A stretch of DNA of 64,000 bases. It comes from Methylobacterium haplocladii (GTDB taxonomy: Bacteria; Pseudomonadota; Alphaproteobacteria; Rhizobiales; Beijerinckiaceae). The notes beneath the pieces were generated by a model. It was not told where the DNA came from and searched no databases. It saw nothing but the letters and a program-made list of their open reading frames with translations. The DNA lies in contig NZ_BJZT01000028.1 in NCBI RefSeq assembly GCF_007992175.1, positions 52,657-116,656 of the forward strand. Reading direction: 5' to 3'. Numbering within the stretch: the stretch's first letter is position 1; each line of letters begins with the position of its first letter. This document shows positions 9,878 to 17,624 of the stretch, piece by piece. Position numbers and translations under genes: made by a program.

Positions 9878-10378
9878 ATGCCGCTCGAGACGAAGCACGA
9901 GATCGATCCGCCGCCGGTCGCCGTTCCCAGCACGGTCGAGCGGACTAAGCTGATCCCGGCCATGGCGCTCGGCTTCGTCTGCCGTTGCCCGCATTGCGGC
10001 GAGGGCCGGCTCTTCGGCCGCTTCCTCAAGGTCCGGCCCGCATGCGAGGCCTGCGGGCTTTCGCTCGACGGACACCGCGCCGACGATCTGCCGCCCTACC
10101 TCGTGATCTTCATCGTCGGCCACATCGTCGGCTACCTGATCCTGAAGATCGAAATGGGCTACGATCTGCCGCTCTGGGTCTCGGCGACCCTGTGGCCCGG
10201 TCTGACGCTCGGCTTGGCGCTCGGGTTGCTGCAGCCCGTGAAGGGCGCCGTGATCGGCCTGCAATACGCCATGCGTATGCACGGCTTCGAGACCTCCCTT
10301 CCCCCGCGGCCCGGAGCCGAGGAGACGCGCGTTGGATCAGGCGACACCGCCCCCGCCGCCGGCATCGGCCGGGTCTGA
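9878..10378 (+). CDS. DUF983 family membrane protein
   Basis: A 166-residue protein with a zinc-ribbon-like start, CRCPHCGEGRLFGRFLKVRP followed by CEACGL (two CxxC pairs), then two hydrophobic segments (about residues 70-90 and 95-115). This layout is DUF983, a widespread alphaproteobacterial family of unknown function. It starts 23 bp after rnr and overlaps the following Nudix gene by 47 bp in another frame, so the three genes are likely one operon (rnr-DUF983-Nudix). Confidence 0.85.
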   Translation: MPLETKHEIDPPPVAVPSTVERTKLIPAMALGFVCRCPHCGEGRLFGRFLKVRPACEACGLSLDGHRADDLPPYLVIFIVGHIVGYLILKIEMGYDLPLWVSATLWPGLTLGLALGLLQPVKGAVIGLQYAMRMHGFETSLPPRPGAEETRVGSGDTAPAAGIGRV

Positions 10379-11081
10379 GACGCGGAGCCGCGCGGCTCCG
10401 GCTCTCCGTCCCCGCGACGCGGCCACGCTGATCCTCGTCGATCGCGCGAAGAAGAAGCCGCGGGTGCTGATGGGCCGGCGCCATGTCGGCCTCGCCTTCA
10501 TGGGCGGCAAGTTCGTGTTCCCTGGAGGGCGGGTCGAGCCCTCGGACCGCCGGATGATCGTCGCGGGCGCCCTGCCCCAGCGCAGCGAAGACGCCCTCGA
10601 CGCGCGCCTCGTCCGACCGTCGCCGATGCTCGGCCGTTCTCTCGCTCTCGCCGCCATCCGCGAAACCTACGAGGAGACCGGGCTGCTGGTCGGCTCGCGT
10701 GACTACGGGCCGCCGGCCTCCGTGCCCGAGGGGGCTTGGACGGCCTTCGCCGAGGAGGGCGTGTTTCCGGATCTCGAGGCGCTGCACCTGCTCGCCCGCG
10801 CCATCACGCCGCCGGGTCGCCCGCGCCGCTTCGACACCCGGTTCTTCGTCGCCGACCGCACGGCCGTGGCCGCCGAGCGCCCGGGCATCGTCGGCCCCGA
10901 TTCCGAACTGACCGAGATCGCCTGGGTCGGCCTCGACGAGGCCCGCAAGCTCGACTTGCCCCGCATCACCCGCGCCGTGCTCGACGACCTGGAAGCCGCG
11001 GCCGCGCTCGACTTCCAGCCGTTCCGCGCGATCCCCTTCTACTTCGAGCGGTACGGAAAGGGGTTGCGGGAATTGCTGTGA
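10332..11081 (+). CDS. Nudix hydrolase with a split Nudix box
   Basis: A 249-residue protein with RVLMGRRHVGLAFMGGKFVF before FPGGRVEPSD, the first half of a Nudix box. The second half, AAIRETYEETGLLVG, comes only about 30 residues later instead of directly. This interrupted box is known from NUDT19-type CoA/acyl-CoA diphosphatases, so that is the best functional guess. The start is TTG at 10332, inside the end of the DUF983 gene, suggesting translational coupling. The palindromic repeat follows 27 bp downstream. Confidence 0.85.
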   Translation: MDQATPPPPPASAGSETRSRAAPALRPRDAATLILVDRAKKKPRVLMGRRHVGLAFMGGKFVFPGGRVEPSDRRMIVAGALPQRSEDALDARLVRPSPMLGRSLALAAIRETYEETGLLVGSRDYGPPASVPEGAWTAFAEEGVFPDLEALHLLARAITPPGRPRRFDTRFFVADRTAVAAERPGIVGPDSELTEIAWVGLDEARKLDLPRITRAVLDDLEAAAALDFQPFRAIPFYFERYGKGLRELL

Positions 11082-11108
11082 TGGGGTTTTCGGCTGTTCA
11101 ACGCTTCA

Positions 11109-11220
11109 GTCATTCCGGGGCCGCGCAGCGGAACCCGGAATCCAGAGCCGCCGATTGAGCCATGCTTGACGGGCCCGGCGGGTCTGGATCCCGGGTTCGC
11201 CTGCGGCGCCCCGGGATGAC
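11109..11220. repeat. Palindromic intergenic repeat, family A
   Basis: A 112-bp imperfect inverted repeat. The left arm begins GTCATTCCGGGGCCGCG and the right arm ends GCGCCCCGGGATGAC; each arm is about 38 bp and they pair with few mismatches. The GTCATTCCGGGG / CCCCGGGATGAC ends are typical of dispersed REP-like elements in alphaproteobacteria. It sits between the Nudix gene and an esterase gene and could form a transcribed hairpin. Confidence 0.8.
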
Positions 11221-11261
11221 GGCGGAGTGTTTGAGCGCCGCGCGAGGGCTACTTTCAGAAC

Positions 11262-12476
11262 ATGACCGACACCGATCCCCGCGACCTCGGCCTCTGTCCC
11301 GACCGCCTCGAGTGCATCGACGCCTGGATGCGGCGCTATGTCGATGAGGGAAAACTCGCCGGCCTGTCGGTGCATTTCGCCCGGCGCGGCAAGGTCGGGT
11401 TCGCCCGCGCCCACGGCAGGGCCGACATCGCCCGCGACCGGCCCTTCGACACCGACACGATCGTCCGCATCTATTCGATGACGAAGCCGCTGACCTCGGT
11501 GGCGGTGATGATGCTGTACGAGGAAGGCCGCTTCCAGCTCGACGATCCGCTCAGCCGCTTCCTGCCCGAATTCGCCGAGATGCGCGTCGCGGTAGGCGGC
11601 AACCGGGTCAAGCTTGAGACCGTGCCGGCCCTGCGGCCGATCACCATCCGCGACCTGCTCACCCACACCTCCGGCCTGACCTACGGCTTCATGGAGGCGA
11701 CGCTGGTCGATGCGCTCTACCGGGTGCACGGAATCGATTTTCAGGCCTCCGAGCATTCCCTGGCCGATCTCGTCTCGCGGGTAGCGAAGCAGCCGCTGCT
11801 CGCCCAGCCCGGTGCGGAATGGAATTATTCGGTTGCGACCGACGTCCTCGGGCACCTCGTCGCCGTGGTCTCGGGCGTGCCGTTTTCGGAGTTCCTGCGT
11901 GAGCGCGTGCTTGAACCCCTGGGCATGCACGACACCGATTTCTTCGTCGCTGCCGACAAGCGCAAACGTTTCGCCGCCAACTACGCGTTCGATCGCACCG
12001 GCCAGCTCAAGGTCTACGACGATTCCGAGGGCAGCCGCTTCCTCGCCCCCCGGCCGGTGACCTCGGGCGGGGGCGGCCTCACCGGCACGGCACCGGATTA
12101 CCTGCGCTTCTGCCGCTTCATCCTGAACCGGGGCGAACTCGACGGCGTGCGCCTGCTGGGCCGCAAGACCGTCGAGCTGATGATCGCCAACCACCTGCCC
12201 GGCGACATGGCCGCCATGGGTCAGCCGCGTTTTTCGGAATCGTCCTACGCCGGCATCGGCTTCGGTCTCGGCTTCTCGGTGATGCTCGACCCGGCCAAAG
12301 CGCAGATCGTCGGCACGCCGGGCGAAGTCGCCTGGGGCGGCCTCGCCAGCACCTCGTTCTGGATCGACCCGGTCGAGGATCTCGCCGTGGTTCTCTTCGC
12401 CCAGCTCATCCCCTCATCCGCCTTGCCGATCCGGCGCGAGTTGCGGGTGCTGACCTACGCCGCGCTGGTGGATTGA
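11262..12476 (+). CDS. Class C beta-lactamase-fold serine hydrolase (esterase/D-peptidase type)
   Basis: A 404-residue protein of the beta-lactamase/penicillin-binding fold. RIYSMTKPLTSVAVMML holds the Ser-x-x-Lys nucleophile pair, WNYSVATDVLG carries the Tyr of the Y-x-N/S motif, and SGGGGLTGTAPDYLRF and AWGGLASTSFWIDP follow. There is no signal peptide, so it is probably cytoplasmic, unlike true beta-lactamases. Related enzymes are EstB-type esterases and D-amino peptidases. Start MTDTDPRDLGL at 11262, 41 bp after the palindromic repeat. The substrate cannot be inferred. Confidence 0.88.
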   Translation: MTDTDPRDLGLCPDRLECIDAWMRRYVDEGKLAGLSVHFARRGKVGFARAHGRADIARDRPFDTDTIVRIYSMTKPLTSVAVMMLYEEGRFQLDDPLSRFLPEFAEMRVAVGGNRVKLETVPALRPITIRDLLTHTSGLTYGFMEATLVDALYRVHGIDFQASEHSLADLVSRVAKQPLLAQPGAEWNYSVATDVLGHLVAVVSGVPFSEFLRERVLEPLGMHDTDFFVAADKRKRFAANYAFDRTGQLKVYDDSEGSRFLAPRPVTSGGGGLTGTAPDYLRFCRFILNRGELDGVRLLGRKTVELMIANHLPGDMAAMGQPRFSESSYAGIGFGLGFSVMLDPAKAQIVGTPGEVAWGGLASTSFWIDPVEDLAVVLFAQLIPSSALPIRRELRVLTYAALVD

Positions 12477-12593
12477 GGCGCGCTTCGCGGCGTTGATGGC
12501 GAAGAACTTGCAGGCACGGTGCCGTTCCGACCGCGACGGCGGATCGGAGAGGCGGCCACAGCGCCGCACGGTCATCCAGGCAAGAGACACGGC

Positions 12594-13082
12594 ATGAAGC
12601 GCGAAGACCTCACGGAAAAGCTCCTCGACATCAAGCGTGAGAAGGGCTGGACCTGGAAGCACATCCAGGCGGAGATCGGCGGCATCTCGCCAATCCTGAT
12701 CACCGCCGCCTGCATGGGCCAGATGAAGCTGCCGAAGGCTCAGGCCAAGAAGGCCGCCGAGCTGTTCGGCCTCAGCCAAGCCGAGGAGCGGATGCTGAAC
12801 GAGGCGCCTTATCGCGGCTCGATCCCACAGATGCCGCCGACCGATCCGCTGATCTACCGCTTCTACGAACTGGTGATGGTCTACGGCACCACCTGGAAGG
12901 AATTGATCCAGGAGGATTTCGGCGACGGCATCATGTCGGCGATCGACTTCAACATGACCATGGAGCGCGAGCCCAACAACAAGGGCGACCGGGTGAAGAT
13001 GAACCTCTCCGGCAAGTTCCTGCCGTACAAGTACTACGACAATGAGGACGGCGTGCCGGAATATGGCTTCAAGGAGAGCTGA
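12594..13082 (+). CDS. cynS: Cyanate hydratase (cyanase)
   Basis: A 162-residue cyanase that converts cyanate plus bicarbonate to ammonia and CO2. The catalytic triad can be placed: Arg89 and Glu92 in IYRFYELV and Ser115 in GIMSAIDF. The spacing (+3, +26) equals that of the E. coli enzyme (Arg96, Glu99, Ser122). The N-terminal helix-turn-helix-like domain (KREKGWTWKHIQAEIGG) is present. No cynT carbonic anhydrase, cynR regulator or transporter lies nearby, so it acts as a stand-alone nitrogen-salvage or detoxification gene. It lies 117 bp downstream of the esterase gene and just before a palindromic repeat. Confidence 0.95.
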   Translation: MKREDLTEKLLDIKREKGWTWKHIQAEIGGISPILITAACMGQMKLPKAQAKKAAELFGLSQAEERMLNEAPYRGSIPQMPPTDPLIYRFYELVMVYGTTWKELIQEDFGDGIMSAIDFNMTMEREPNNKGDRVKMNLSGKFLPYKYYDNEDGVPEYGFKES

Positions 13083-13415
13083 GGCCGGCTCTCTCGTCAC
13101 TGCGAGGAGCGCAGCGACGAAGCAGTCCGGGGCCGCCTTCAATACGTTGCGAACGTGGCCCTGGATCGCTTCGCTTCGCTTCGCCCGCTCGCGATGACGG
13201 ATGTGGTTTTCTGGATCTCGAAGCCTCCGCCTGCGACGGGTTGCCTCTGCAATCCACCTTCTTCGGCCAGCCTCGCGCGTCTATCCTCCGCCCGTCTCGG
13301 TCCACGACCCGGTACGGCGCGTCGCAGGCGGTTCTACCGTCCGAGCTGAAACGTAACCGGCGCGCAGATCGTACGAATGGGGAGATGATCCATCCCCGTT
13401 TCGGGAGAAGCGCCC
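13083..13415. other. Intergenic region cynS-msrB (333 bp)
   Basis: Contains the palindromic repeat at 13095-13199. The remaining 216 bp has no credible gene, tRNA or terminator with a U tract. A small palindrome, ATGGGGAGATGATCCATCCCC, sits near 13377-13397, 20 bp before the msrB ATG, and could influence msrB translation. Confidence 0.55.
13095..13199. repeat. Palindromic intergenic repeat, family B
   Basis: An imperfect inverted repeat whose left arm starts CGTCACTGCGAGGAGCGCAG and continues GACGAAGCAGTCC; the right arm is TGGATCGCTTCGCTTCGC then CCGCTCGCGATGACG. This CGTCATTGCGAGGAGCGCAG-type element is a dispersed repeat known from several alphaproteobacterial genomes. A decayed right-arm-like copy (CTGGATCGCTTCGTTCG) appears near 61627. 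Confidence 0.78.
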
Positions 13416-13889
13416 ATGAACCGCCGTCAGACCCTGTTCGCCGGAGCCTCGCTCGCCGGATTGCTGTCGGGCCTGAAGCTGTCCGACCCTGCGCTTGCAG
13501 CCTTCGAGGTTGTGAAGAGCGACGCGGAGTGGCGCAGCCAGCTCGACCCGATCGCCTATAACGTCCTGCGCAAGCAGGGCACCGAGCGCGCCGGCACCAG
13601 CCCCCTCGACCACGAGAAGCGCGCCGGTACCTTCAGCTGCGCCGGCTGCAGCCAGCCGCTGTTCTCGTCGCAGACCAAGTTCGACAGCGGCACCGGCTGG
13701 CCAAGCTTCTACCAGCCGATGCCCGGCGCCGTCGGCGAGAGCACCGACCGGGCCTACGGCATGGCCCGCACCGAGGTGCATTGCAGCCGCTGCGGCGGCC
13801 ATCTCGGCCACGTCTTCAACGACGGCCCGAAGCCGACCGGCCTGCGCTACTGCATGAACGGCGCGGCCTTGAGCTTCCAGGCGGCCTGA
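13416..13889 (+). CDS. msrB: Exported peptide-methionine (R)-S-oxide reductase
   Basis: A 157-residue MsrB with an N-terminal export signal, MNRRQTLFAGASLAGLLSGL, ending ALA near residue 28. The twin arginine and hydrophobic stretch look Tat-like. The mature domain has CAGC and CSRC (structural zinc cysteines), GTGWPSFYQP, GHLGHVF and the catalytic Cys in RYCMNGAAL. It reduces methionine-R-sulfoxide, here most likely in the periplasm. It lies 35 bp upstream of an exported MsrA, so the two form an operon covering both sulfoxide stereoisomers. Confidence 0.94.
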   Translation: MNRRQTLFAGASLAGLLSGLKLSDPALAAFEVVKSDAEWRSQLDPIAYNVLRKQGTERAGTSPLDHEKRAGTFSCAGCSQPLFSSQTKFDSGTGWPSFYQPMPGAVGESTDRAYGMARTEVHCSRCGGHLGHVFNDGPKPTGLRYCMNGAALSFQAA

Positions 13890-13924
13890 TCCGCCTGCCC
13901 TTTTTTGTATCCACGGAGGTCCCG

Positions 13925-14665
13925 ATGACCCTGTCCAAGTATCTGAAATCTACTGCGGTCGCCTGGCCGCTGGCCCTCGGCGGCACGGTCGGCCTCGGCC
14001 TGATCGCTTCGCTTTCCCTGCCGCAGGGCATCGCCTTCGCGGAGGAAGCCGGCCAGCGCGTTCCGGAGTCCACGGCCAAGTCCACCGAGACGCCGGGCAA
14101 ACTGCGCACGGCCACGCTCGCCGGCGGCTGCTTCTGGGGCGTCCAGGGCGTGTTCCAGCACGTGAAGGGCGTGACGCAGGCGGTGTCGGGCTATGCCGGC
14201 GGCACCCGCGAGACGGCCAATTACGGCGCCGTCGGGCGCGGCCGCACCGGGCACGCCGAGGCCGTCAGGATCACCTACGACCCGGCGGTGATCCGCTACG
14301 ACGAGCTGCTGCAGATCTACTTCTCGGTCGCCCTCGATCCGACCGAGGTGAACCGTCAGGGGCCGGATACGGGCACCCAGTACCGGACCGCGATCTTCCC
14401 CAGCGATGCCGAGCAGGCGAAGGTCGCCAAGGACTACATCGCTCAGCTCGACGCCGCGAAGGTCTATCGCCGCCCGATCGCCACCAAGATCGAGCCGGGC
14501 GCAGCCTTCTACCCGGCCGAGGACTACCATCAGGACTACATGGCCTTGAACCCGGACGCCGGCTACATCGTCGCCAACGATGCCCCGAAGCTGCAGGACC
14601 TGAAGCGTCTCTTTCCGGAGCGCGCCAACACCGACCCGGTTCTCGTCGGCAAGCCGAAGGCATAG
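13925..14665 (+). CDS. msrA: Exported/anchored peptide-methionine (S)-S-oxide reductase
   Basis: A 246-residue MsrA. Residues 14-40 form a hydrophobic signal or anchor ending near AFA-EEAG, so the enzyme faces the periplasm. The catalytic motif AGGCFWGVQG holds the nucleophilic Cys; GYAGG, GHAEAVRITYDP and FYPAEDYHQDY are family signatures. The gene follows msrB by 35 bp with GGAGG just before the ATG. It is complementary to MsrB in stereospecificity. Both enzymes as separate exported proteins is less usual than cytoplasmic MsrA; the electron donor is not encoded here. Confidence 0.94.
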   Translation: MTLSKYLKSTAVAWPLALGGTVGLGLIASLSLPQGIAFAEEAGQRVPESTAKSTETPGKLRTATLAGGCFWGVQGVFQHVKGVTQAVSGYAGGTRETANYGAVGRGRTGHAEAVRITYDPAVIRYDELLQIYFSVALDPTEVNRQGPDTGTQYRTAIFPSDAEQAKVAKDYIAQLDAAKVYRRPIATKIEPGAAFYPAEDYHQDYMALNPDAGYIVANDAPKLQDLKRLFPERANTDPVLVGKPKA

Positions 14666-14744
14666 GTACGGCAGCCGTGGACGGATGCCCGTCCCGGCAT
14701 AATCGGCCTTTGCCCCGCCCGCCATTTTCGGTGATGGGTGGGGC

Positions 14745-16025
14745 ATGAACATCCTGCTCATCGGATCCGGCGGGCGCGAGCACGCGCTTGCCTGGGCGAT
14801 CTCCAGATCCCCACTCTGCGACCTTCTGTTCGCGGCGCCGGGTAATCCCGGCACGGCGCAGCACGGGCAGAACCGCCCGGACCTCAACGTCGCCGATCAC
14901 GCCGCGGTGGTCGCGTTCTGCGGCTCCGAAAAGATCGACCTCGTCGTGGTGGGGCCGGAGTTGCCGCTAGTCGCCGGACTCGTCGACGACCTTCAGGCCG
15001 CCGGGATCCGCGCGTTCGGCCCGACCCGGGCCGCCGCGCAACTGGAGGGCTCCAAGGGCTTCACCAAGGAGCTCTGCGCCGCGTACGGCATCCCGACCGC
15101 CGCCTTCGCGCGCTTCACCGAGATCGAACCCGCCCTCGCCCATCTGCAGGCGAAGGGCGCGCCGATCGTCGTGAAGGCCGACGGCCTGGCCGCCGGCAAG
15201 GGCGTCGTCGTCGCCGAAAGTGTTCGCGAGGCGGAAGCGGCTGTCCGCGCCATCCTCGATGCGCCCGGCGCCGCCCTGGTCATCGAAGAATGCCTGTTCG
15301 GCGAAGAGGCGAGTTTCTTCGCCCTCTGCGACGGCACCCGCGCGATCCCCGTCGGCACCGCTCAGGACCACAAACGCGCCTTCGACGGCGATCGCGGTCC
15401 CAATACCGGCGGCATGGGCGCCTATTCGCCGGCGGCGATCCTCACGCCCGCCCTCGAGGCCGAGGTGATGGAGCGCATCGTTGCACCGACCCTGCGCGGC
15501 ATGTCCGAGCGCGGCACGCCCTTCACCGGCATCCTCTACGCCGGGCTGATGCTGACCACCGACGGGCCGAAGCTCATCGAATACAACACGCGCTTCGGCG
15601 ACCCGGAGGCGCAGGTGCTGATGCCGCGTCTCGCCGCCGATCTGGTGCCCGCGCTGATCGCGGCCTGCGACGGCGATCTATCCGGCATCTCCCTGCCCTT
15701 CGACGCGAGCCGATCTGCGCTGACCGTCGTGATGGCAGCGGCCGGTTATCCGGGGACGGTCGTGCGCGGTTCGCAGATCCGCGGCGTCGCGGAGGCTGGA
15801 GCCGACGACGTCATCGTGTTCCAGGCCGGCACGCGCAGTGAGGGCGGGTCCCTCTATGCTGATGGCGGCCGGGTCCTCGCCGTGACGGCCGTCGCTCCAA
15901 GCGTTCGGGAGGCACAGGCCCGCGCCTATGCCGCCGTCAGCCGGATCGATTGGCCGGAGGGCTTTTGTCGAAGCGACATCGGCTACCGGGCAGTGAGCCG
16001 CGAGGCCGAGACCGACGCCGGCTGA
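14745..16025 (+). CDS. purD: Phosphoribosylamine-glycine ligase (GAR synthetase)
   Basis: A 426-residue ATP-grasp enzyme for the second step of purine synthesis. It starts [20 protein letters not shown], the PurD N-terminal signature. [22 protein letters not shown] (ATP-grasp lid), [21 protein letters not shown] and [11 protein letters not shown] (metal/ATP site) follow in the expected order. Length matches the family. It ends 7 bp before tadA, so these two are probably co-transcribed. Confidence 0.97.
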   Translation: MNILLIGSGGREHALAWAISRSPLCDLLFAAPGNPGTAQHGQNRPDLNVADHAAVVAFCGSEKIDLVVVGPELPLVAGLVDDLQAAGIRAFGPTRAAAQLEGSKGFTKELCAAYGIPTAAFARFTEIEPALAHLQAKGAPIVVKADGLAAGKGVVVAESVREAEAAVRAILDAPGAALVIEECLFGEEASFFALCDGTRAIPVGTAQDHKRAFDGDRGPNTGGMGAYSPAAILTPALEAEVMERIVAPTLRGMSERGTPFTGILYAGLMLTTDGPKLIEYNTRFGDPEAQVLMPRLAADLVPALIAACDGDLSGISLPFDASRSALTVVMAAAGYPGTVVRGSQIRGVAEAGADDVIVFQAGTRSEGGSLYADGGRVLAVTAVAPSVREAQARAYAAVSRIDWPEGFCRSDIGYRAVSREAETDAG

Positions 16026-16032
16026 GGGTGCC

Positions 16033-16479
16033 GTGCGCCTCGATCCGCTCAGCCTCGCTTTTGAGGCCGCCCGCCAGTCCGCGGCTCTCGGCGAGGTGCC
16101 CGTCGGTGCGGCGGTCGTACGCGATGGCGTCGTGCTGGCGGTCGCCGGCAACCGGCCGAGAACGCTTCACGATCCGACGGCCCATGCCGAGATCCTGGCG
16201 ATCCGCGCCGCCTGCGCCGCGCTCGGTGACGAGCGGCTGACCGGCTGCGATCTCTACGTGACCCTCGAACCTTGCCCGATGTGCGCCGGCGCCATCGCCT
16301 TCGCCCGCATCCGCAGGCTCTATTACGGCGCCGCCGACCCTAAGGGCGGCGGTGTCGAGCACGGCTCCCGTGTCTTCAACCAGCCGACCTGCCACCATGT
16401 GCCGGAGGTCTATGGCGGGTTCCGCGAGGCGGAGGCTGCAGCGCTCCTGAAAGAGTTCTTCCAGGCGCGGCGAGACTGA
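16033..16479 (+). CDS. tadA: tRNA-specific adenosine deaminase
   Basis: A 148-residue zinc deaminase starting with GTG. His51 and Glu53 in TAHAEILAIR and Cys81/Cys84 in LEPCPMCAGAI form the zinc and proton-shuttle site. It converts A34 to inosine in tRNA-Arg(ACG) and is usually essential. GVEHGSRVF and the C-terminal GFREAEAAALLKEFF helix fit TadA rather than cytidine or guanine deaminases. It lies 7 bp after purD and converges with the hydrolase at 16486 with only 6 bp between. Confidence 0.93.
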   Translation: MRLDPLSLAFEAARQSAALGEVPVGAAVVRDGVVLAVAGNRPRTLHDPTAHAEILAIRAACAALGDERLTGCDLYVTLEPCPMCAGAIAFARIRRLYYGAADPKGGGVEHGSRVFNQPTCHHVPEVYGGFREAEAAALLKEFFQARRD

Positions 16480-16485
16480 GGCCGG

Positions 16486-17409
16486 CTAGCCTCGCAGGAA
16501 GGCCATGAGCGCCGCGAGCGTCTCGTCGGGGTTTTCCTCGGCCAGGAAGTGGCCGCCGGCGATCGAGGCGCCCGTGGCTTTCGGCGCGAACGTCCGCTGC
16601 CACACCGCGAGCGCGCTCTCGGGCTTGTCCTTGTCGAGGTAGTCGCGGCTGGCCAGGACGAGGACGGGCATCGCCAGAGTCTCGCCGGCCGCCAGGTCGG
16701 CCTGGTCTGCGGCGCGGTCGGGTCCCTCGGGTCCGCCGGCGCGATAATCTTCGCACATGGCATGGATACGCTCCGGCACGTTCCAGCTCTGCCGGTAGAG
16801 GTACAGCGCCCCCGGTGCGAAGGACGACAGATCGTGCTTGCTCGTCCAGTCCCGCAGCAGGCCTTCGTAATAGGCGTCGGGATCTCGGCCGATCGCCTCT
16901 TCCGGCTCCGGTGCGGGCTTGGCGAGGAAGGGCCAGTGCGGATTCGCGCCGGGCTTCGCTGCGATCCGCTGCCACTGGATCGTAGTCGGCACGATGTCGA
17001 GCAGCGCCAGACGCTCGACCCGGCCGGGCGCGTCGAGGGCGACGCGATAGGCGACGCGCGCGCCGCGATCGTGGCCGGCCATCGCAAACCGGACGTGGCC
17101 GATCCGCTCCATCAGGTCGACGATCTCGCGGCCGAGCGTCCGCTTCGCGTAAGTGGAATGGTCGCCTGTGCCCACCGGCGCGTCCGACCAGCCGTAGCCC
17201 TTGAGATCGAGGCAGATCACCCGATGGGTCTTCGCCAGGGTCGGTGCGAGGCGATGCCACATCGCGTGCGTCTGGGGAAATCCGTGCAGCAGGAGCAGCG
17301 GCGGCGCGTCGGGCGATCCGCCGGCGCGGGCGAACCAGCGTCCCGCCGGTGTGTCGATCCACAGCGCTTCGAAGCCGGGAAAGAGATTTTCGGTGTCGTC
17401 CCCGGCCAT
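16486..17409 (-). CDS. Alpha/beta hydrolase, haloacetate dehalogenase / epoxide hydrolase-like
   Basis: A 307-residue alpha/beta hydrolase. LLLLHGFPQTHAMWHRLAP (oxyanion HGFP), DLKGYGWSD and AGHDRGARVAYRVALD are present; the nucleophile elbow G-H-D-R-G has aspartate, as in haloacetate dehalogenases and epoxide hydrolases rather than serine esterases. The catalytic His is probably in AGGHFLAEENP near the end. A substrate such as fluoro- or chloroacetate is plausible by family but unproven. ATG 17409 (MAGDDTENLFPGFE) is chosen over an in-frame extension to 17484. Confidence 0.85.
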   Translation of the reverse strand: MAGDDTENLFPGFEALWIDTPAGRWFARAGGSPDAPPLLLLHGFPQTHAMWHRLAPTLAKTHRVICLDLKGYGWSDAPVGTGDHSTYAKRTLGREIVDLMERIGHVRFAMAGHDRGARVAYRVALDAPGRVERLALLDIVPTTIQWQRIAAKPGANPHWPFLAKPAPEPEEAIGRDPDAYYEGLLRDWTSKHDLSSFAPGALYLYRQSWNVPERIHAMCEDYRAGGPEGPDRAADQADLAAGETLAMPVLVLASRDYLDKDKPESALAVWQRTFAPKATGASIAGGHFLAEENPDETLAALMAFLRG

Positions 17410-17624
17410 CGAACGTTTTCCTGCTGCTGGAACAAGAACAACGTAGAGTCCGCGCGGCGGCTCCACACGCGAATCTCTTTGCATCGCAGGATCACGGATC
17501 GAAGAGAATCGCGGGTCTATGATGCGGGCCCTTCGACCACTTCTCAGGCACTTTGCCTACAACTTCGGCATGAACATTTCTTAACGGTTACAGGTGAAAT
17601 TCCGGCGTCTCCTCCGGTAGTCTC

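Noticed and set aside
11262..12476. True class C beta-lactamase
   Set aside because: No signal peptide, and the fold is shared by esterases and peptidases; resistance cannot be claimed.
13201..13415. tRNA-like or small-RNA gene
   Set aside because: No cloverleaf, CCA or U-tract terminator could be drawn.
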